From contig JAOXYC010135554.1 in NCBI GenBank assembly GCA_028565715.1, forward strand, positions 1 to 13,714: a stretch of 13,714 nt of DNA, given 5' to 3'. Each line of letters opens with the position of its first letter. Within the stretch, counting starts at the first letter, position 1. Below the pieces are notes generated by a model that did not search any database, was not told where the DNA came from, and worked only from the letters and a program-made list of their open reading frames with translations. This document shows positions 1 to 9,100 of this stretch, piece by piece. The stretch comes from Phoronis pallida (Eukaryota; Phoronida; Phoronidae). A program made the translations under genes and the position numbers.

Positions 1-182
1 CAAATCTGGTACAACCTTCCAATACCAGAAATTGTTGATAGAGTTTTGAGCTTGTTTTCAACACCAGAAGAACCTTTCGAGGTTCTTATCAAGGAAAACC
101 ACCTGCAAGATGTGATACGAGATGTTCCTCAGGAAATAACGCATTTCATAAAAAAGTGTTTGACACTTGATGTTAGAAATAG
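1..182 (+). CDS. TBCK: TBCK exon (partial at 5' end): pseudokinase C-lobe
   Basis: Frame 1 is open from base 1 and encodes residues 1-60 plus two bases of codon 61. It matches the final helices of the TBCK kinase-like domain: [12 protein letters not shown], then [11 protein letters not shown], the last R being the structural arginine of kinase subdomain XI. The exon stops at AG|GTATAT (donor at 183), phase 2. ATP-binding and catalytic loops lie upstream, so nothing here tells whether the kinase fold is active; the family is regarded as a pseudokinase. Confidence 0.93.
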
Positions 183-3100
183 GTATATTCAACAATTATT
201 TTTTTGAAGCTTAGGCCTATGACTGTTGACCTTCAATAAGAATCTTTTTTGTGAAACCATAATCAGAGATCAATAAGTACCCTATATTGGAGACTGAATT
301 TGAATCTGATAAATAGAAAAATGTCTTTTGTTATTTTCCAAGAATTAATCCCGTATTTGCATGCACCTACACAAGGAACATCAGAGTTTTTTTGCAATTT
401 TTGTTGAGATCAAGTGATCATATGTTTCACATAATAGCTGCAGGTAGATGTCCTTGGTATAGGCATATACAGTGCCTCGTTACTCAGCACACGCGGTGCA
501 TCTGGTGTAAACACACTTTAGATCATTAAAAAATTTACAAATCCCATTATTTTAAATAATTATGATTATTTTTTTCTGTGATTTTCCTTCTACTCAAATG
601 GGTCACAAATAGGTGCATAATGTGTGCCCTAATATGCGTCAATAATACAGTTGCCTCTTTGCTAAAGAGTTAAACTGTTGTTTTTATATGTTTCTCTGTT
701 TGATGGGATAAAGCACAACCTCTGTTTCCATGCATGCAATTTATAAGCCATGGAGCAGTGTATTCAAGACTTAAACAGATTTTATTTGAATAATTTTTTT
801 GTTTTATTCCTTTTGAATCTAACAGACCAAGCCCTCAACAACTGCAGGAGCAGGGTATTTTACAGAAGAACAAGTGTTTCTGTGCTTCAGTGAGGAATGG
901 TTTTCTTCCGTTTTCTGCTGAACTTCGCTGCAGATATTTAGAAGTGACTCCATATGAGGAGGGTAATTTAAAGGGTAGGCTTTATCAACTGTCTGGCAGA
1001 AGTTCCGAACACCTTAACAATGTTGTTCATCTGTAAAAAAGAATGTTCATTGTCTCTTGTTTTGATGTTCAAAACAAATTCACTTACTAGGAGACTGAGA
1101 ATCTGGAGCATGCCAAACGTTTCCAGTGATCAAGACCCTTAAAGGACGATGGAAACGTTTGACATGCTCCAAATTCTTCTAGTAAGTGAATATGTTTTGA
1201 ACAATGTTATTTATCCATTTGTGTCTGCAAAAACTCAAAACTTCTGAGAGGCAGCTTATTGGGGCATATGATATGAGAGCCTATTAGGGAGAATACCTGG
1301 TATACAGGGTAGTCCAGAAAAAATGCAATATAAGATATTCTTTTTGTAGAAAATGTTACAAAACAAAATGTTGAAGTTTTCTCCATACTTGGGATCATAC
1401 AATTTGTCACATGTTTGCATCAATTCCAGACGTTGATCATCTTGCTCAAAGAAGTATGGAGGAAGTTTACTACCTATGGCAGCTAGCTGGTGGTGACTTG
1501 ATAAGTGTTCTTAAGAAAGCTGGTATGATCAAGACATTACCACCTGTAACCATTTTACCAGAGTGAGTTAATGCCTTAAACTGCAACGGATTTTCCTCAA
1601 AAGTCTATAACTTCATAAAGCCCATTAGAACTCCCAATTGTGTTTCTAGGCCTTGAAATCGCCCAAAACCAGTTATGTTACTTTAAAAAGATTTTCTAAT
1701 TAAGCACCCTGAAAAAATATTGATTATTTGTATTTTGTTGACCAAAACTTTTTTGTTTGTAGAGCTGTGTTGGCTAGCATGTATTTCTTGCTATTTAGAA
1801 ATTAATTATCCATTGTTGATTTTGTTCAACTTATTTTTATTGTAAAGATTATATGGCAAAAAGAGTAAATTTATGTCAGAACCTAGAATTATAGTGTCCT
1901 TAATTTCAGCTATGTGATAGACGATGGAGAACCATTCGGACATGAACGAGATCGCTCCATTCTTCTCAACAACAAGGTCATATCACTGTCGATAGACCAA
2001 CTGAGACAGGTATATCAAATTTTAGATGAACAATACCAGTTAAATTATAAGTGATACAGGTTTCCCATGTTGACCTCATAAGTTTTCGAAAAAAGTAAAC
2101 AAAGTGCAAATATTTCGGAGCGATTCCGAAATATTTGCACTTTGTTTTCTTTTTTCGAAAACTTATTTTAAAAAAGGAACCTTCAAGTGATGAACATTTA
2201 TTTTATTACCAATTCTGGAGATTATGAATAATATTTTCCACAGTTACCATAAGCTATGGCGTGAAAAAGTTACTTTATTCATTTGAAATGAATCACATCA
2301 CTCAATGGCTTGTACCTGAACTTGATAATTACTATTGTTTATATTTTCAGCGATTGCAAGACATCAAAGAAACTGCATATTACCCGTTACTGGAAGATGA
2401 GTAAGTGTTTACCCCAATGGATATATTTATGGCACTAAGATAAAGATTGAAATAAATTAATAATTTCAGTTGAAAGATGGCTACCTTTCTAGATGATCCT
2501 GTGATTCATTGTAAGTTCCACTGAACTCTTGTAAACACTGGTATTCACAGACTACTAAAGAGGTTCTGCTGACTGGCTGGAAACATTGGAATAAATGTTC
2601 TAGAACCACAGTTCGGGCTCACCAACTGCCATGAGTTTTGTGAGCAAGGCAAGGAGTATCCTGCCAAAACTGTCAAAGGAAAATTTCTTCTGCCTTAGTG
2701 GTTATAGAACATTTATTAGTGCTCATGCCTGGTATTCACAGTTTGCTAATGTTTTTTACCTTGTTACAAGAATTAAATAAATTTTTCATGATTTCCTGCC
2801 AGCCATGAAATAACAGTTATTGAATTGATGTTTTTTTGTCACAGGAAGACATCACAAAGTTTGCCAACATCACCTAGTTCAGGTGGCCTCACAGAGACTG
2901 CTGTTCTACCACTTGTTATTAGGGAGAAAGATGTTGAATATCAGGTCAGATACCTTTCTTTATCCATGGTTCAAGATTTTTATGATTCCATATTTCTCGA
3001 CAATTCTTGTGAAATACCTTGAGTTCATAATCAATCAAAGATTAAACAGGTGACTTGAAAACAGGGCGGTGAATTTTTTAGTTTATCTTTTAAGATACCA

Positions 3101-6100
3101 ATTATTTTTTAAGTTTAAAGAAAAACTGACAAATAACAAATTAATATGTTCTTTTTACAGTTCCACCGCATAATATTGTACAAGAGACTTCTTGATGCAT
3201 ATCCATACAAACGCCAGCACATCTGGAAAGAAGCACGTGTAGACATCCCACCACTTGTCAGGGCACACGTGTGGGCGGCCATTTTGGAAGTTGAAGCAAG
3301 TGATTTTAGTAATTTCATTTTGCGCGCACTCACATACACACATATTTTTGGGTCTGCAGACTTCTAAATTGAAGTCCGATTTTTAGTGTGTTGTTTCAAA
3401 AATAAATTGATAAAATCAGATGAAATTCTAACTGACAAATTTATAAAAAAAGCAGCAGATGTCATTCCTTTGTCAGTGCTATAGAAATAAGATTTTTTAG
3501 CTTACAAAATAAATTAAATAAGAAAACAAATTTAGTTATTTTGTGAAATTAGCACAGGAAGCATTCAAAAGTGAAGCTCTTATTGGATGCATCACTCCAG
3601 TAATGAGTATTCTCCCCAGACAGGGTAATACCAGTTATTGCATGAAATGTAATCATAGTCTTTGCTGAGAAGCATTTTATTTTAAAATGTTTTCAACAGG
3701 AACACTGACTATCAACAAAAATATTTGCAGGGTGATATTTATGCAAAATATGACAGCATAGACAAGGAAACACCAACTGTTACAGATCGGCAGATTGAAG
3801 TTGACATTCCTCGATGCCATCAGTACGATCAGCTTCTCTCGTCACCAGAAGCTCATAAGAAATTCAAGCGTGTTCTCAAAGCATGGGTAGTCAGTCATCC
3901 ACAGTATGTGTACTGGCAAGGTCTCGACTCACTCTCTGCACCGTTCTTGTACCTGAATTTTAACAATGAGGGTATGATTTGGGTTCAAAATTAGAACGAA
4001 AAATCAAAACAATTTTAAAAGCTTTTTCTTAAATACAGTTTGGTCCACAAAAAACGTCAACACTTGTTTTATTATAATTTCTTCAAAAATTGGAAAATTT
4101 CCTTGAAATTGTGCCCGATACATGTAAAATTTTATTGAAAAAAAAAAGATTTTCAAGAATATTTTTAGTTTTAAATTCATGATGCCTTTAATTTTAGCCT
4201 GGCGCTGCTGTTAACCTAGAACTACTGACTTCAAACAATCCCCTTTAATAATTTCTGCAAATTTTGAAGAATGTTTTCTTCACCTAATTGTGCGCGACTT
4301 ATGTTTGATTGTATGTAAAAGCACTTTATTTTTTTTTAATCCACATGTTTTAGTTTTGAATAACATGTTCATTGCTTACCAAAAGCTGCTACTAACCTTA
4401 CATAATTACTAGGGCTGAAACGGTACACAAAAGTTTCGGTATGGTACGGTATTGGTACACAAGGCTTCGGTACGGTATGGTATTCGGTACAAATGACTTA
4501 ACCAAGATTCACAAAAACACCAGCAGTTTCTCAAACAAATCGTGCTGTAGAGTACATCATGTAGACCATCATTTGTTGCTAAAGTACAGACATCACTGTA
4601 GGACTTAAGGTCGAAGAAAGAACAACGTATTCTTTATTCGAGTGCTGCGGTTGGATTTATAAATCTTTTAAAAAAAGTGCACAATAATTTGTAAGTTTGA
4701 ATATTACTTTACTGGAGTCTGACAAAAAACAAGCAGATTTTTGGTACGTTGGTACACCATGGTCTGCGTACCGTACCGTACCAATCTGAAGATTTCGGTT
4801 CGGTTCAGTAATGTACCGAGTACCGTTTCAGCCCTAATAATTACGGATCAACAATCTCCTCTGAATTGACTCCATATTTTTTGTTTATAAACATTTCTTC
4901 TATTTTTTAGCTCTGGCGTTTGCATGTCTGGAGGCATTTATTCCAAAGTACCTGAACAAGTTTTTCTTGAAAGACAATTCGCTGGTCATTCAAGGTAGGT
5001 TTTTTAAACAGTTATAAGGCTATAACATTTTTAGGATAGTCTTGTGTTAGACCGCCTTGGGTACTGTCCTTCACAAAATATTTGTTACGGTAATGTATTG
5101 AGAATTACATTTAGGCTATAAAGATTAACAATAAAGGTATGGTTTTGTTAGGGAATTGATCCATAAAAGACAGCAGTGCCAACTCATGGCTTATAAATTA
5201 GGAATGCTGGAAAATGGAGTGAGTTTACTAGTCTTGCAGGTTGGCTTGTACCTGATAGTGTATGGGTCATTTATACATTAACTGTAATGTTTTATTTACA
5301 AATAACAAAAGTCAATAGTTTTGCCCATTTGCTATTGATATGAAAGCCTTATTTTTATTATCCTGCCAAATGGTCAATACAATTTGTACAAACACAACAT
5401 TACTTTTATATTTTTATTTATTTTTACAGCAGGAAACAAAAAATGACAAAGATGAAACAAAACAAAAATTCAAATCGTACACATGATTGTACTATAAATC
5501 TAAGCACTTTCCTTTTGTGTTTTTTTTCAGAATACCTGGCTGTATTTTCCCACTTGATTGTTTTTCATGAACCTGAGCTTGGTGAACATTTAAATGAAAT
5601 AGGATTCATTCCTGATGTAAGTTGTTTTTATCATTTTCTCAATAAGCTCAATGTTTCCAGAGAATTCATAGTTACTCAATGTTCTTTTGTACCAGATGCA
5701 AAATTATTTGAAAATAAGCAATTATAATTATTCTAAACTTTATGTGACTTTAATGATTACGAAGCTTTTACATAATCAGTTTCTTTTTCATACAGTAGAT
5801 GGCCATTTAGTTATGACATCACATTTTCTGCAGCATGTATTTGCAGCTGATGTGACGTCATGTTTTGAAAAATATATTTTGCAATGTAACGTAAAATTGA
5901 CTATTTAACTTGGTATTTTGTTAAAGTGTGCATAAATGATGATAACTTTTGTCTTTAGGACCCTTTTAGGCTTTCAAACCCTTTTCAAAAGGTGTTCAAA
6001 TCTGGGCTTTAAACAGTCCAACAAAATGTTTGATCTATGAAGTGTAGTCATCTGAAATTGTATTCATCTATTTTTTTCCAGCTGTATGCTATTCCTTGGT

Positions 6101-9100
6101 TTCTCACTATGTATGCACGTAAGTATTTCAGGGGTAGATAAACCTTTCTAACCTCATGAATCTGGCTCGCAAACAGCAATTACTTTCTCCGCATTTATTT
6201 TCTTAAATTCAGAAATGTTGTGGGAAAGGTTGATCTAGTAGGAGGAGCTGATTGTTTCCTACCCATGTTATTTGCAAAAGACACAGACAAAGGTTGTTAG
6301 TGCAGGTCCTCTAGGAAATTCTGTTTTATGCTGTCCTCTGATGAAGAATGAATTTCGAACGCTTTGGATTTTTAAAAATCGTTTCAATATTCTTACGTCA
6401 GCTCCAGAGTGGACATTTTAATGTATCTTCTAGGAAAGAATTTCACAATTGGTTCACAAAAGGTTTATGATACTAACTAGAATAGATGCAAAAAGTTTTT
6501 CATTTCATTAAATCATGTATTACACTTTCAGATGTGTTTCCTCTTCATAGAATCTTCCACCTATGGGATACCTTGTTACTAGGAAACTCTTCATTTCCAC
6601 TATGTATCGGTGTGTCTATCCTGCAACAGTTGAAAGGTCAACTGATGACCTTTGGGTTCAACGAGTGCATTCTGCTGTTCTCTGATATGCCAGGTTTGTT
6701 AAAGCAATAAATCATACATGCCGTAGAACTAGCAATGTGACAAGTACAAAATAATCAACAACAACAAAATCAAAAAATGAGACAATTCCAAATAGTGCAT
6801 CTGAACTTTTAGCGAAAGGCGATATAAATGGATATAAATGGCTTCCTTTAGCTTGAGCTGTGAATCAGCGTTGGCATTGTCTAAAAAGGAAACATCACTA
6901 ATAATAGAGTTATTTCTAACTCCGGAAATGCAATGAATTGTGCAAACAGAGCGCTATAATTAGGATTACAATGCCTGAAAAGGCCAATTTTGATCCATAA
7001 CGCGTTCCAACAGACTTAAAAAAGTAATGACTGTCTGAAATTGCCAGTTTTAAAGAATTCATAGTTTACACCAATCATCTAAGTTGCAGGTCTGTTTCTT
7101 ATATCTGAAAATCATCACAAGGAACACTAAAAAAAGTTTTTGTGGCAATCTTGATTGATATTGTTAATGATTTTTTTTATTTACAGAAATAGACATAGAA
7201 AACACAGTAAGGGACTCAATAAAAATATTCTGCTCAACGCCGAAAAGTTCAACATATCGTCAACATGCACGTAGAGCTAAGCCATCATCACCAATTAAAA
7301 GCAGACCAATCTTGTCATATTATTCAGCAGACTATCATGACCAACCAAAGAATGAGTTGGTAAGTGTAACCTTACTTTCTGATTTCATTTAGATTATTTA
7401 TCTGATAAAGTAGAGAATTAATTAAAGTTATACATTGCTACTTACGAATGTGAAATCATCAACTATTGAAGGAAGTCAATTGCGTTGTATTGTTTGTTAC
7501 AAATTGTATACAGGCAGCCAGTGTGACATATGGAATATCTCGACCGCGGACACCAAGAAAAAGGAGATCAACTGTGTAATTAACTAATTATTAGCTTTAT
7601 CATCATTAGACAAGTAATGTTGTGGGCTCATATCAATCAAGCCTTATTCTGACATAAAAGTAATATAAATAAATTGAAGTGAAACTTGCATATTTAAAAC
7701 TTTATGCACCGTACTTGGAATATGTCATACATTCTGGCTCCACAAATTAATTTGAATGCATTCAAAGGGATTCGAATGCATTCCTCGAATGCCTTTAGAG
7801 CCTAAAATAACTGGGCCAACACAAGTTAAGTTTTCATCTATTTTAATAGTTATTCTTGTCACTTTTAAATTTTTTCAAAAATATTTGCTGTATTTCTAAG
7901 GTTTTTATATTGAGTACAAAAAGTACAACGATTTTCACTGTAATTTGTTTTTATGACTTTTATGGTCGTGGATACAGCCTATGCATCATTAAATGTTATT
8001 GTTTTCTTTCAGTCTATGGATGCAATTCCACTGGAAGAGCTTAAAAATGAAAAATGTCCCAGAATATCTGCAGAGGATCTTATTGAACTAAGTGAACTTG
8101 CAGGACCGGCAAACACAAGATCACCAACCAAGAAATCAAAGAACAGTCGTCCGAAACTAATAGTAATAGATATAAGAACCCATGAGGAGTATCCTTTTAT
8201 ATAACAATACTAGTGGACTGGGGGATAAGAAGCCATAGTTCGCATCTGACTACCAAAAAGGGGAGTAAATGCCAATGTGATTTCTTTTTAGTTTGCTTCC
8301 TGACGTTGACAAAAACATGTGGTGGACATGCCAGACTCACAGCTTTCTGCAAGTTTGCGAAGATGTTAAGACAAATTTTGTTTTGGTATCTTTCCATGTA
8401 TTTCAGCCATAAAAAGCTCCGGGCGTGTTGCGCATTTAACATGTTCTTTGCTGATTCGCGCAAAATAATGTAAAACGCCAACAACATCATTGATACGCGA
8501 CACGCCCAGAGCTTTTTATGACTGAAAAACAAGGAAAGATGTCAAAACATAATTCGTCTTAACATCTTCGCAAACTTGCAGAAAGCTGTGAGTCTGGAAT
8601 GTCCACCACATGTTTTTGTCAATGTTAGGAAGCAAACTAAAAAGAAATCACGTTAGCATCTACTCCCTTTTTTGGTAGTCAACTATTGGCTGGCCCATGG
8701 ACTATAGATAAATAGAGATTATTACAGCCGCAGGCTGGTATCACTGCCCGAGGACTGATTTCCGGCTCGATGTGAAATTTACCAGGTCATAATCTATTTA
8801 TTACCAAACTATGAAAATTTAAAAGTTCCTCACTGAGACAGTGTTGTCAGCCATGTTTTACTAAGTTGTTGTGTTTTCCTTAATAACTAATAACCAGTTA
8901 CAACCGTGGTACTATCCCAGGGAGTGTTAACATACCTCACAACAGTGCATTTAACTCGGACAATAATCTGATCCCTTCAGCAGCAGTACACAAACTTAAT
9001 ACAAATAGACATCTGGTGAAAGTTGTCATTGGTAGCTGGGGAAAGACTGCTTCACACGTAAGGTTTTATTGTCTTATAATTGTCACATATACAACAATAG

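Noticed and set aside
1207-1410. 67-codon frame on the minus strand
   Set aside because: It lies within an intron, has no recognisable domain, and nothing around it suggests a promoter or splice sites for a separate gene.
3115-3343. Two open frames on the minus strand opposite the first TBC exon
   Set aside because: They are antisense shadows of 3161-3295, which matches TBCK residue by residue on the + strand.
5431-5530. Alternative upstream acceptor near 5431 that lengthens the exon at 5531
   Set aside because: Its translation does not match TBCK, whereas the acceptor at 5530 gives an exact family match in phase.
7574-7580. Donor-like GTGTAA that would make 7514-7573 a cassette exon
   Set aside because: It keeps phase 0, but the donor is weak and human TBCK has no corresponding insert; the terminal-exon reading is the better candidate, and both are uncertain.
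8197-8532. Open frames on both strands, up to 111 codons
   Set aside because: Both lie in the foldback element and arise from its palindromic arms; no similarity to a transposase or any known domain is apparent.
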